This document shows, one piece after another, positions 15,736 to 24,404 of a stretch of 64,000 nucleotides of DNA (position 1 is the stretch's first letter; each line of letters begins with the position of its first letter). Made by a program: the position numbers and the translations under genes. The stretch spans positions 342,386-406,385 of the forward strand of contig NZ_JALDAY010000012.1 of NCBI RefSeq assembly GCF_022698165.1, read 5' to 3'. The DNA comes from Streptomyces cylindrosporus. Lineage in GTDB: Bacteria > Actinomycetota > Actinomycetes > Streptomycetales > Streptomycetaceae. A model generated the notes under the pieces. It saw nothing but the letters and a program-made list of their open reading frames with translations, was not told the DNA's origin and made no database searches.

Positions 15736-16674
15736 TCACTCGGGTGCCCCGTGCAGGTCCAGTCGCCAGTCCTGGCCGTTCAGGTCCTTCCCGAAGGAGC
15801 GGTGGGGCTTCTCGGCGACCAGGACGAAACCGTGGCGCTGGTAGATGCGGCGGGCGGAGCTGAGGACGTCGTTGGTCCACAGGACCAGGTCGCGGTAGCC
15901 GACGTCACGGGCGAAGTCGATGACCGCCCGCACCAGCCGGTCGCCGATGCCGAGCCCGCGCGCCTCCGGCTCGGCCAGCAGCAGCCGCAGCCGCGCGGTG
16001 GCGGGAGCGTCGTCCCGTACGCACATCACGCTCCCCACCGGCCGGCCGTCCAGCTCGGCGATCCACACCCGCTCCAGATGCGGGTCGTGGTCCTCGGCGA
16101 AGTCGGCGACGATCCGGGCGACGAGCCCCTCGTAGTCGGCGTTCCAGCCGTACTCTGCGGCGTACAGCGCGGCGTTGCGGGACACGATCCACCCCAGGTC
16201 ACCGGGGCCGGGCTCGCGCAGCAGCACGTCCTCGCGGCGCGGCGGGCGCCCGTCGGACAGCAGCTCGCGCACCGTCGACATCGCCTCGGTCAGGCGGGAG
16301 CGCTCGGCGGAGGGGACGGTGGCGAGCAGCGCGCCGACGGACTCGTTGGCCCGCTCGGCGAGCAGGGCGGCGGTTTCGCGGCCGTGGGCGGTGAGCGTGA
16401 TGCGGATGCGGCGCGGGTCGCGGCGGGAGGGGGTGCGCTCGATCAGGCCGTCCTTCTCGAACTTGTTCAGGATGCGGCTCAAGTAACCGGCGTCCAGGGA
16501 GAGTTCGCTGCGCAGATCGGCCGCGTCCGTACGGGGGGAGTGCGCGAGTTCGTACAGGACGCGGGACTCGGTGAGGGTGTACGGGGCGTACAGGTGGCGG
16601 CTGTAGTCGAGGGCGCCGATGACGTTCGTATAGAAACGGTTGAAGGCGCGGACGTCCTGGACAGTCATGGTCAT
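15736..16674 (-). CDS. MarR regulator fused to GNAT acetyltransferase
   Basis: 312 residues. Residues 1-140 are a MarR winged helix (RAFNRFYTNVIGALDYSRHL, LSLDAGYLSRILNKFEKDGL, RDPRRIRITLTAHGRE). Residues about 160-312 are a GNAT domain: IAELDGRPVGSVMCVR, LLLAEPEARGLGIGDRLVRA (acetyl-CoA loop) and a C-terminal VLVAEKPHRSFGKDLNGQDW. This two-domain architecture is a known actinobacterial family. Followed after 11 bp by the isomerase gene. Probably binds the palindrome at 16690 in its own promoter. Confidence 0.92.
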   Translation of the reverse strand: MTMTVQDVRAFNRFYTNVIGALDYSRHLYAPYTLTESRVLYELAHSPRTDAADLRSELSLDAGYLSRILNKFEKDGLIERTPSRRDPRRIRITLTAHGRETAALLAERANESVGALLATVPSAERSRLTEAMSTVRELLSDGRPPRREDVLLREPGPGDLGWIVSRNAALYAAEYGWNADYEGLVARIVADFAEDHDPHLERVWIAELDGRPVGSVMCVRDDAPATARLRLLLAEPEARGLGIGDRLVRAVIDFARDVGYRDLVLWTNDVLSSARRIYQRHGFVLVAEKPHRSFGKDLNGQDWRLDLHGAPE

Positions 16675-16689
16675 CGACCCCCGGATAGT

Positions 16690-16700
16690 TGACTCAGTCA
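16690..16700. promoter_or_regulatory. Palindrome upstream of the MarR-GNAT gene
   Basis: TGACTCAGTCA is a perfect 11-bp palindrome located 16 bp upstream of the MarR start codon, between it and the divergent DinB gene. Placement and length fit a MarR operator. No other copy was noticed in the window. Confidence 0.5.
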
Positions 16701-16809
16701 GAGATATCGATGGGTCGACTGTAGGACGCCCACGCCCTGGGCGCCAGCCTTCATTCGGTGCGGAGAAAACCCGGTGCGCCGACGATCACCCGTCCCCCAC
16801 ACTGACCCG

Positions 16810-17400
16810 ATGACCGACCTCGACGCCGCAGCGGACCTGCGCCGCTACCTCCAGGACGCCCGGGACTGCCTGCTCCAGAAGCTCGACGGGCTTTCGGAGT
16901 ACGACGTCCGGCGGCCCATGACGCCGACCGGTACCAATCTCCTCGGCCTGGTCAAGCACCTCACCGGGGCGGAGGCGGTCTACTTCGGCGAGACCTTCGG
17001 GCGGCCCTTCGACGGAGGCCCGCCGCTGTGGGTCACGGGTGCCGCCGAACCCAACGCCGACCTGTGGGCCACCCCCGACGAGACGCGCGAGCACATCGTC
17101 GGCGAGTACCGGCGCTCATGGGCCCACTCGGACGAGACGATCGCCGCGCTGCCGCTGGACGCGGTCGGCCGCGTCCCCTGGCCGCCGTACCCCGAACTCA
17201 CCCTCCACCGCATCCTGGTCCACATGATCGGCGAGACCCACCGCCACACCGGCCAGGCCGACATCGTGCGCGAACTCGTCGACGGGGCGGCGGGGCTGCG
17301 CGGCCCGGGCGACAACCTGCCATCCGGGGACGCGGATTGGTGGGCCGAGCACCGGGAGCGGGTGGAGCGGGCGGCGAGGAAAGCGGCCGAGAGCGCGTGA
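16810..17400 (+). CDS. DinB family protein (DUF664)
   Basis: 196 residues from MTDLDAAADLRRYL, 12 codons inside the longer reading frame; the shorter start follows CACTGACCCG. DUF664/DinB four-helix bundle: RPMTPTGTNLLGLVKHLTGAEAVYFGETFG in the first half and ILVHMIGETHRHTGQADIVRE near residue 145. The three His (His in KHL, HMIGETH and H in RHTGQ) are the usual metal ligands of the family. Function unknown, perhaps thiol-dependent transferase. Convergent with the next gene. Confidence 0.88.
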   Translation: MTDLDAAADLRRYLQDARDCLLQKLDGLSEYDVRRPMTPTGTNLLGLVKHLTGAEAVYFGETFGRPFDGGPPLWVTGAAEPNADLWATPDETREHIVGEYRRSWAHSDETIAALPLDAVGRVPWPPYPELTLHRILVHMIGETHRHTGQADIVRELVDGAAGLRGPGDNLPSGDADWWAEHRERVERAARKAAESA

Positions 17401-17413
17401 AGAGGGCTGCGCG

Positions 17414-18265
17414 TCACTGCGAACCCGTGGCCACCAGCGCCGCGGTGATGGGTTCCAGCTCGGTGATCAGTTCGTCGAGCTCGGCGGGGGACAGGGCCTC
17501 GTAGGGCGCGACGGCGAGTTCGTCGGTGAGGGTCTCGATGCGTTGCTTGGTCGCGCGGCCGGCGTCGGTGAAGTGGCCGTCGGCGTCGACGAGTCCGCGT
17601 TCGCGCAGGCCGTCCATGACCGCGGCCAGGCGCTTCTTCGGCAGGTGATGGATGCGTCCGAACGACTCCGCGGGGTGGATGCCCTGGTCCAGGGCGGAGA
17701 GCACGTGAGCCTCCGTGCCGCCGATGCGGGCGCCGACGAGAGCGGCGATGTGCCCGTCACCGCGGTGCTCACGCAGCATGGTCGCGGAGTGCCACAGCCG
17801 GGCGACCGGGTCGGCCGGCACGGGCAGGGTGCGCATGCCGGCGTACATCACCCGGCCCTCGGTGGGCGCGCTGGTCGCGGCCTTGGTGGTCAGGTCCGCG
17901 GCGCGCACCAGGCCCGGGGAGCCGGCCAGTTCGGCGCCGAGGATGCGCCGCAGGGAGGCCGCGCTGCCCCGCTCCCGGGCGGCGAGGGAGGCCTCGGGCG
18001 GGATCGTCTCCCACGCGCTGGGGATGTGCCGTGCGGCTTCCCCCTCGGCGAAGTTGTAGAAGGCCGCGTGCACGACCTCGGCCGGCACCCGTCCCAGCGG
18101 TGCGGCCCGGCTGGCGAAGTAGCCGTCCCAGTAGGTGCGGTGGCCGAGGGCGGCCATTTCCTCGTTGCACTCCTCGGCCATGAAAGTGACCAGGCAGACC
18201 GGCTCCAGGAGCTCGAACATACGCCGGGCGACGTGAGTCGTCGGTTGCAGGCGCGTCATACCCAT
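17414..18265 (-). CDS. SCO6745 family protein
   Basis: 283 residues from MGMTRLQPTTHVARRMF, with AGGGAG upstream. Recognised by RRMFELLEPVCLVTFMAEECN and the following GYFASRAAPLG; the C-terminal third is a winged-HTH-like part (PKKRLAAVMDGLRERGLVD, GRATKQRIETLTDELA). The family is widespread in Actinobacteria and has no established function. The N-terminal part may bind a ligand and the C-terminal part DNA, which is inference. Confidence 0.8.
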   Translation of the reverse strand: MGMTRLQPTTHVARRMFELLEPVCLVTFMAEECNEEMAALGHRTYWDGYFASRAAPLGRVPAEVVHAAFYNFAEGEAARHIPSAWETIPPEASLAARERGSAASLRRILGAELAGSPGLVRAADLTTKAATSAPTEGRVMYAGMRTLPVPADPVARLWHSATMLREHRGDGHIAALVGARIGGTEAHVLSALDQGIHPAESFGRIHHLPKKRLAAVMDGLRERGLVDADGHFTDAGRATKQRIETLTDELAVAPYEALSPAELDELITELEPITAALVATGSQ

Positions 18266-18356
18266 CAGCTTCTCCCTCTGTTCGGATGCGCCGACTTGGA
18301 CCGCCCGGCACACCGAAACTCATCGGCGCCCACCATCAGCCGACGACAGGAACGTC

Positions 18357-19403
18357 CTAGCCCCGAGGCACCCCCGAAGACCCCCGCACCATCAACTCCC
18401 CCCGAACCGTGGCGATCCCCCCGGGCGGCGGCTCCTCCCGCCCCATCGCGATCCGCCCGGCCCGTGCCCCCGCCTCCGCCAGCGGCAGCCGTACCGTCGT
18501 GAGCGCCGGCACCGCGTCCACGCTGAACGGCAGGTCGTCGAACCCGGCGACCGAGACGTCCGCCGGGATCCGCAGCCCCGACTCCCGCAGCGCCGCGCAA
18601 GCACCCAGCGCCACGGAGTCGTTCGCCGCCACCACGGCCGTGAGGGACGGGTCCCGGCGGAGCAGCTCCAGCGTCGCCTCGTAACCGGCCTGCCGGTCGT
18701 AGCGGCCCCACACCGTCCACCGCGGGTCCTCCTCGATCCCGGCCGCGGCGAGGGCCGCGCGGTGCCCCTCCAGCCGGTGTCGGGTCGTCGTCCGCTCCTC
18801 CGGGCCCGCGATGTAGCCGAGCCGCCGGTGCCCGAGCCCGATCAGGTGCTCGGTCAGCCGCTGCCCGCCCCCGCGGTTGTCGAAGGTCAGCGCGATCGCA
18901 CCGGTGTCCGGGGCCGGCGGCCGCCCGCACAGCACCACCCGCGTCCCGGCCTCCGTCAGCTTCCGCAGCTTCGACGCGACGGCCGCCGCGTGCGGCTCGT
19001 TCTCCACGGCCCCACCGGTCAGTACGACGGCCGCCGCCCGCTGCCGCTGCAACAGGGTCAGATACGTCAGCTCGCGCTCCGGCGAACCGCCCGTGTTGCA
19101 CACCACCGCGAGCCGTTCGCCACCCGCCCGGCCCCCGGGCCCCCCGATCTCCGCCTGGATCGCGCTCGCCATGATCCCGAAGAAGGGGTCGGCGATGTCG
19201 TTCACCAGGATCCCGACGAGGTCCGAGGTGGCCGCCGCGAGCGCGCTCGCCGGGCCGTTCAGTACGTAGTCCAGCTCGTCGACCGCTTTCAGCACCCGCT
19301 CACGGGTGGAGGCCGCCACGGGATAGTTCCCGTTCAGCACGCGCGACACCGTCGCGGGCGAGACCTGCGCGCGGGCCGCCACGTCCGCCAGGGTCACCGT
19401 CAT
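18357..19403 (-). CDS. LacI family transcriptional regulator
   Basis: 348 residues from MTVTLADVAARAQVSPATVS, behind GGAGG; the 15 preceding codons are not HTH-like. HTH and hinge (RVLNGNYPVAASTRERVLKA) lead into the sugar-binding domain (ATSDLVGILVNDIADPFFG, TAVVAANDSVALGACAA). It is divergent from the oxidoreductase/DUF993/isomerase operon, and AAAGCGCTTGC, a typical LacI operator, sits between the two. The ligand is probably the substrate of that operon. Confidence 0.92.
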   Translation of the reverse strand: MTVTLADVAARAQVSPATVSRVLNGNYPVAASTRERVLKAVDELDYVLNGPASALAAATSDLVGILVNDIADPFFGIMASAIQAEIGGPGGRAGGERLAVVCNTGGSPERELTYLTLLQRQRAAAVVLTGGAVENEPHAAAVASKLRKLTEAGTRVVLCGRPPAPDTGAIALTFDNRGGGQRLTEHLIGLGHRRLGYIAGPEERTTTRHRLEGHRAALAAAGIEEDPRWTVWGRYDRQAGYEATLELLRRDPSLTAVVAANDSVALGACAALRESGLRIPADVSVAGFDDLPFSVDAVPALTTVRLPLAEAGARAGRIAMGREEPPPGGIATVRGELMVRGSSGVPRG

Positions 19404-19575
19404 CTCGTCGTCCTCCGGTCGCGCATCGCTTCGTCTTGGGCGGGGCATCCTTGCGGAGGCGTCCCAAGGAGCAGACCATACGGCCCCAGCCCCCCATTGT
19501 TCGCCCCCTCGAACAACTCGACCCCGTCACAGCCTTGTACAGACCACCGCTCAGAGGCTAGCTTCTTCTTGGATA

Positions 19576-19587
19576 GAAAGCGCTTGC
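19576..19587. promoter_or_regulatory. LacI-type operator
   Basis: GAAAGCGCTTGC with the perfect 8-bp palindrome AAGCGCTT at 19578-19585 and a central CG, as in most LacI-family operators. It lies 36 bp upstream of the oxidoreductase start and about 175 bp from the divergent LacI start. It would let the repressor control the operon. Confidence 0.65.
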
Positions 19588-19622
19588 TGCATGGGTGGCT
19601 AGGGCGAACGAAGGGAAAGCAA

Positions 19623-20780
19623 GTGACACGCAAGACGGTGCGTATCGCCATGAACGGCGTGACCGGGCGCATGGGCTACCGCCAGCACCTGGTCCGCTCC
19701 ATCCTGGCCATCCGTGAACAGGGCGGCCTCGACCTCGGCGACGGCACCGTGCTGTGGCCCGAGCCGATCCTGGTCGGCCGCCGCGAGCACGCCCTGAAGG
19801 CGCTCGCCGAACAGCACGGCCTGGCTGCGGAGAACATCTCGACCGACGTCGACGCGGTCCTCGCCGACCCGACCGTCGACATCTACTTCGACGCCCAGGT
19901 GACCTCGGCCCGCGAGGAGGCGATCAAGAAGGCGATCGCCGCGGGCAAGCACATCTACACCGAGAAGCCCACGGCCACCGGCCTGGAGGGCGCCCTTGAG
20001 CTGGCGCGCCTGGCGAACGCCGCCGGCATCAAGCACGGCGTCGTCCAGGACAAGCTCTTCCTCCCCGGCCTGCTCAAGCTCAAGCGCCTGATCGACGGCG
20101 GCTTCTTCGGCCGGATCCTGTCCGTCCGCGGCGAGTTCGGCTACTGGGTCTTCGAGGGCGACTGGCAGACCGCCCAGCGCCCCTCGTGGAACTACCGCGC
20201 CGAGGACGGCGGCGGCATCGTCGTCGACATGTTCCCGCACTGGGAGTACGTGCTGCACGAGCTGTTCGGCCGGGTGAAGTCCGTCCAGGCCATCGCCACC
20301 ACCCACATCCCGCAGCGCTGGGACGAGAACGGCAAGCCCTACGACGCCACCGCCGACGACGCCGCCTACGGCATCTTCGAGCTCGACGGCGGCGCGATCG
20401 CCCAGATCAACTCCAGCTGGGCGGTGCGCGTCAACCGCGACGAGCTCGTGGAGTTCCAGGTCGACGGCACGGAAGGCTCGGCCGTCGCCGGTCTCCGCAA
20501 CTGCCGTGTCCAGCACCGCTCGTCGACACCCAAGCCGGTCTGGAACCCCGACATCCCGGCCACCTACTCCTTCCGCGACCAGTGGCAGGAAGTGCCCGAC
20601 AACGCCGACTTCGACAACGGCTTCAAGGCCCAGTGGGAGCTGTTCCTGCGGCACGTCTACGCCGACGCCCCCTACCACTGGGACCTCCTGGCCGGCGCCC
20701 GCGGCGTCCAGCTCGCCGAACTGGGCCTGAAGTCCTCGGCGGAGGGCGTCCGCGTCGACGTACCGGAGATCCAGCTGTGA
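19623..20780 (+). CDS. Gfo/Idh/MocA family oxidoreductase
   Basis: 385 residues. GTG start behind GAAGGGAAA. The N-terminal NAD(P)-binding fold opens with RIAMNGVTGRMGYRQHL, unusual in having GVTGRMG rather than GxGxxG. The EKP motif typical of the family is in IYTEKPTATGLEGALEL near residue 110. The C-terminal part includes the substrate domain with HWEYVLHELFGRVKS. First gene of a three-gene operon with 4-bp overlaps; probably oxidises a sugar or cyclitol. An ORF extension upstream to 18762 is not real. Confidence 0.9.
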   Translation: MTRKTVRIAMNGVTGRMGYRQHLVRSILAIREQGGLDLGDGTVLWPEPILVGRREHALKALAEQHGLAAENISTDVDAVLADPTVDIYFDAQVTSAREEAIKKAIAAGKHIYTEKPTATGLEGALELARLANAAGIKHGVVQDKLFLPGLLKLKRLIDGGFFGRILSVRGEFGYWVFEGDWQTAQRPSWNYRAEDGGGIVVDMFPHWEYVLHELFGRVKSVQAIATTHIPQRWDENGKPYDATADDAAYGIFELDGGAIAQINSSWAVRVNRDELVEFQVDGTEGSAVAGLRNCRVQHRSSTPKPVWNPDIPATYSFRDQWQEVPDNADFDNGFKAQWELFLRHVYADAPYHWDLLAGARGVQLAELGLKSSAEGVRVDVPEIQL

Positions 20781-21928
20781 CCATCCAACTCCCGGACTCC
20801 ACAGGCGCGTTGCGGACGTACGAGCCCCGCCCCGAACCCCTCGCCGTCACTCCCGGCACCCCCTTCACCTCTCGTACGGTCTTCTCGGCGGCGCATGTCG
20901 TCGCGGACCCCTTCGCGGACGTGTCGCCCGACTCGCCCGCCGCCGTCGACTGGGACGCCACCCTCGCCTTCCGCCGCCACCTGTGGTCCCACGGGCTCGG
21001 CGTCGCGGAGGCGATGGACACCGCCCAGCGCGGGATGGGCCTGGACTGGGCGGGCGCGGCCGAGCTGATCCGGCGAAGTGCCGCCGAGGCCAAGGCGGTC
21101 GGCGGCCTGATCGCCTGCGGCGTCGGCACCGACCAGCTCACGGCCGGGTCCTTGGCGGAGGTCCGGGCGGCGTACGAGGAGCAGCTCGCGGTGGTCGAGG
21201 AAGCGGGTGCGCAGGCCATCCTCATGGCCTCCCGCGCGCTGGCTGCCGCGGCCTCCGGCCCCGAGGACTACCTGGAGGTCTACGGCCATCTGCTGCGCCA
21301 GGCCGCCGAGCCGGTGATCCTGCACTGGCTGGGCCCGATGTTCGACCCGGCGCTGGAGGGCTACTGGGGCTCGTCCGACCTGGACGCGGCCACCGACACC
21401 TTCCTGGAGGTCATCGCCGCCCACCCCGACAAGGTCGACGGCATCAAGGTCTCCCTCCTCGACGCCCAGCGCGAGATCGACCTGCGCCGCCGCCTCCCGC
21501 AGGGCGTGCGCTGCTACACCGGCGACGACTTCAACTACCCCGAGCTGATCGCGGGCGACGAGCAGGGCTTCAGCCACGCCCTGCTCGGCATCTTCGACCC
21601 GCTGGGCCCGCTGGCGGCAGAGGCGGTACGGGTCCTCGACACAGGGAACGCTGTCGGCTTCCGTGAACTCCTCGACCCCACAGTCGAGTTGTCCCGCCAC
21701 CTCTTCCAGACCCCGACCCGCTTCTACAAGACAGGCGTCGTGTTCCTCGCCTGGCTCGCGGGCCACCAGTCGCACTTCACCATGGTCGGCGGCCTCCAGT
21801 CGGCCCGCTCCCTCCCGCACTTCGCCCGCGCCTACGAACTCGCCGACGGACTGGGCCTGTTCCCGGACCCGAAGCTGGCCGAGGAGCGGATGAAGAACCT
21901 CCTCGCCCTGTACGGAGTGACCCAGTGA
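20777..21928 (+). CDS. DUF993 dihydrodipicolinate-synthase-like protein
   Basis: 383 residues; GTG start overlapping the previous stop by 4 bp. TIM-barrel protein of the DUF993 family, related to DHDPS/NAL aldolases: IACGVGTDQLTAGSLAEV, AEPVILHWLGPMFDPALEG, the lysine in VDGIKVSLLDAQ that may form a Schiff base, and GVRCYTGDDFNYPELIAG. Substrate unknown. Located between an oxidoreductase and an isomerase gene, it may cleave or rearrange a product of the oxidoreductase. Confidence 0.85.
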   Translation: MTIQLPDSTGALRTYEPRPEPLAVTPGTPFTSRTVFSAAHVVADPFADVSPDSPAAVDWDATLAFRRHLWSHGLGVAEAMDTAQRGMGLDWAGAAELIRRSAAEAKAVGGLIACGVGTDQLTAGSLAEVRAAYEEQLAVVEEAGAQAILMASRALAAAASGPEDYLEVYGHLLRQAAEPVILHWLGPMFDPALEGYWGSSDLDAATDTFLEVIAAHPDKVDGIKVSLLDAQREIDLRRRLPQGVRCYTGDDFNYPELIAGDEQGFSHALLGIFDPLGPLAAEAVRVLDTGNAVGFRELLDPTVELSRHLFQTPTRFYKTGVVFLAWLAGHQSHFTMVGGLQSARSLPHFARAYELADGLGLFPDPKLAEERMKNLLALYGVTQ

Positions 21929-22764
21929 CCGTTGCCGGAGACCTCGCCCGCTTCTCCGTCAACCAGATGACGGTGAAGCAGCTGTCGATGCCCGAACTGG
22001 TCGACGCCTGCCTGGAGTTCGGCGTCCCCGGCGTGGGCCTGTGGCGCGAACCCGTCCAGGCGTACGGCGTGGAGGCGACCGCCAAGCTGGTCCGCGACGC
22101 GGGCCTGGCGGTGACGACCCTGTGCCGCGGCGGCTTCTTCACGGCGATCGACCCGGCCGAGCGGGCGGCGGCCGTCGCCGACAACCGCCGCGCGATCGAC
22201 GAGGCGGCGACGCTGGGCACGCAGGTGCTGGTCCTGGTGTCCGGGGGCCTGCCCGCCGGCTCCAAGGACCTGCACGGCGCGCGGGAACGCATCGCCGACG
22301 CGCTGGCGGAGCTGGGCCCGTACGCGGAGGAGCGCGGCGTGAAGCTGGCCATCGAGCCGCTCCACCCGATGTACGCCGCCGACCGCTGCGTGGTCTCCAC
22401 CCTCACCCAGGCCCTCGACCTGGCGGAACGCTTCCCCGCCCACCAGGTCGGCGTCACCGTGGACACGTACCACATCTGGTGGGACGACAACGCGCCCGCG
22501 CAGATCGCCCGGGCCGGCGCGGGCGGCCGTATCCACACCTTCCAACTCGCCGACTGGACCACCCCGTTGCCCGAGGGCGTGCTCAACGGCCGCGGGCAGA
22601 TCGGCGACGGCTCGATCGACATGCGGGAGTGGAAGGGGTACGTGGAGGCGGCCGGCTACACCGGCCCCATCGAGGTCGAACTCTTCAACGACGCCCTGTG
22701 GGCACGGGACGGCCGCGAGGTTCTCGCGGAGACGGCCCGCCGCTTCGTGGAGCACGCCGTCTAA
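21925..22764 (+). CDS. Sugar phosphate isomerase/epimerase (TIM barrel)
   Basis: 279 residues; GTG overlaps the previous stop by 4 bp. Visible barrel elements: RFSVNQMTVKQLSMPELVDA, GVPGVGLWREPVQAYG, KLAIEPLHPMYAADRCVVST, VTVDTYHIWWDD and DEIEVELFND-type C-terminus (GPIEVELFND). The Glu, Asp, His and Glu ligands of the xylose-isomerase-like fold are present. Last gene of the LacI-controlled operon, followed by a strong terminator. Confidence 0.88.
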   Translation: MTVAGDLARFSVNQMTVKQLSMPELVDACLEFGVPGVGLWREPVQAYGVEATAKLVRDAGLAVTTLCRGGFFTAIDPAERAAAVADNRRAIDEAATLGTQVLVLVSGGLPAGSKDLHGARERIADALAELGPYAEERGVKLAIEPLHPMYAADRCVVSTLTQALDLAERFPAHQVGVTVDTYHIWWDDNAPAQIARAGAGGRIHTFQLADWTTPLPEGVLNGRGQIGDGSIDMREWKGYVEAAGYTGPIEVELFNDALWARDGREVLAETARRFVEHAV

Positions 22765-22785
22765 CCCCGGCTCCACCACGGTCCT

Positions 22786-22819
22786 CCGCCCCGCACCGAA
22801 CCTGACCGGTGCGGGGCGG
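22786..22819 (+). terminator. Terminator of the DUF993 operon
   Basis: A 13-bp perfect stem (CCGCCCCGCACCG with CGGTGCGGGGCGG) and an 8-base loop, 21 bp after the isomerase stop and followed by GGTCATTTG. Confidence 0.8.
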
Positions 22820-23048
22820 GGTCATTTGTGAGGACACCTTCACACAGGTCCCGCTAATCAATGCAGTTCAAGGCCTGTCGGCATATCCGAATTCCTGTGA
22901 TTGTGCTGTCAATTCAATTTTTTCTAACCATAGGGAACCGACCCTGACCTGCGTGTGTCTATAGGATCAGGCTCGCCGCAGGGGCCAGGCAAAAGGCTTG
23001 GAAAATGCGGTGGAATTGCCATCCCTATTCACGCACGAGGAGTTCTCT

Positions 23049-23405
23049 GTGAACGTACGTATTGCAGCCGTCGCCGTTCTCTCCGCCGCCGCGGTCGCGA
23101 CCGGGGCCACCGCCGCCGTCGCCGCGCCGGCGCCCGCGCCGTCCATCACCCTCAAGGCCAGCAAGACCGGCGTCAAGCTGGGCGACATCGTCACCTTCAC
23201 CGGCAAGACCACCGGTGTGAAGGAAGGCAGCAAGGTGACCCTCCAGGTCAAGGACGGCAAGAAGTGGGTGGCCCTGCCGGTCACCACCAAGGTCAAGAAG
23301 AGCGCCTACAAGCTCACCGACAAGTTCGAGAAGAAGGGCGTCGAGGTCCTGCGCGTCAAGGACGGCGCCACGGTCTCCAAGACGGTGACGATCACCGTCA
23401 AGTGA
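23049..23405 (+). CDS. Small secreted protein, beta-sandwich type
   Basis: 118 residues from a GTG 7 bp behind GAGGAG. Residues 1-25 form a Sec signal peptide (NVRIAAVAVLSAAAVATGA) with cleavage near AVAAPAP. The mature part is Lys- and Val-rich and looks like one Ig-like or calcium-dependent adhesion-type sandwich: SITLKASKTGVKLGDIVTFTG, KVTLQVKDGKKWVALP, GVEVLRVKDGATVSKTVTI. The preceding 100 bp are AT-rich for this genome, suggesting a strong promoter. Function unknown. Confidence 0.75.
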   Translation: MNVRIAAVAVLSAAAVATGATAAVAAPAPAPSITLKASKTGVKLGDIVTFTGKTTGVKEGSKVTLQVKDGKKWVALPVTTKVKKSAYKLTDKFEKKGVEVLRVKDGATVSKTVTITVK

Positions 23406-23438
23406 CGGCGACGACCGCTCGCTGAGACCCCATGAACC

Positions 23439-23471
23439 CTGCCCCACCCCGTCCGATCCGGGGTGGGGCAG
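23439..23471 (+). terminator. Terminator of the small secreted protein gene
   Basis: CTGCCCCACCCC pairs perfectly with GGGGTGGGGCAG over 12 bp with a 9-base loop, 33 bp past the stop codon. Confidence 0.75.
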
Positions 23472-23543
23472 GCTCATAGATTGTCCTGCACAGTCCTGCA
23501 TATTCGCTGGACCCGCCCAGGGACGTATGCAGAATGTGATCTC

Positions 23544-24365
23544 GTGACCCTCGGACCCGTTGCCGCCCTGTACCGCTATCCCGTGAAGTCCATGCTCGGC
23601 GAGCGGCTCGACGCCGTCGGGATCACCGGCCGCGGCCTGACGGGCGACCGCGGGTACGCGCTGCTGGACGAGGAGACGGGCAAGGTGGCGAGCGCCAAGT
23701 CCCCGCGCCTGTGGCGGCAGTTGCTCACCTGCACGGCGACGCTCACACCGACGGGCCCGCGCATCACGACCCCGGACGGCACCGAACTCCCGGACGCCGA
23801 CGCCCTCTCCGTCCTCCTCGGCCGCAAGGTCGCCCTCACCGACGTACCCCCACCGGGCGGCGAGCTGGACCGCTCCCGCCCCGACGAGGTCCTGGCGGCG
23901 GGCCCGGACGCCCAGGTCGCCGCGGACATCGTCCGGTTCGGCTCGGCGTCCCCGCCCGGCACGTTCTTCGACTTCGCGCCGGTCCACCTGATCACGACGT
24001 CCACGCTGGCACGGATCGCCGAGCTGAGCCCCGGGGGAACGGCGGAAGCGGCCCGCTACCGCCCCAACCTGCTCATCGACACGGGCGGGACGGACGGCAG
24101 CGGCTTCGTGGAACACACCTGGGTGGGCCAAGAGCTGCACATCGGCGAGGAGTTGACCCTCCGCGTCATCGCCTCGACCCCGCGCTGCGCCGTCCCCACC
24201 CTGGCCCACGGCCACCTCCCCCGAGACCCGGACGCCCTGCGCGTCCTGGCCCACCACAACCGGGTGCCGGCACTTCCGGGGCGGGCGGCGGAGCCGTGCG
24301 CGGGGGTGTATGCGCAGGTGGTGCGGGGTGGGTGGGTGCGGGAGGGTGACGCGGTGCGAATCTGA
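23544..24365 (+). CDS. MOSC domain-containing protein
   Basis: 273 residues from GTG; the 27 codons before it overlap the terminator of the previous gene. The MOSC-N beta-barrel begins with GPVAALYRYPVKSMLGERLD and the MOSC domain shows RYRPNLLID, then TPRCAVPTLAHG with the conserved cysteine (Cys in PRCAVPT) that contacts the molybdenum cofactor in the family. There is no ferredoxin-like C-terminal domain. Likely a Moco-binding carrier for reduction of N-hydroxylated compounds, by family only. Confidence 0.88.
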   Translation: MTLGPVAALYRYPVKSMLGERLDAVGITGRGLTGDRGYALLDEETGKVASAKSPRLWRQLLTCTATLTPTGPRITTPDGTELPDADALSVLLGRKVALTDVPPPGGELDRSRPDEVLAAGPDAQVAADIVRFGSASPPGTFFDFAPVHLITTSTLARIAELSPGGTAEAARYRPNLLIDTGGTDGSGFVEHTWVGQELHIGEELTLRVIASTPRCAVPTLAHGHLPRDPDALRVLAHHNRVPALPGRAAEPCAGVYAQVVRGGWVREGDAVRI

Positions 24366-24404
24366 GTACCGGGCTGGGTGGGGTTTTGCCGACGGGCCCC
24401 GTCC

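Noticed and set aside
18762..19622. Extended 672-codon form of the oxidoreductase
   Set aside because: The upstream part is antisense to the LacI gene. The GTG at 19623 has a ribosome site and the expected N-terminus.
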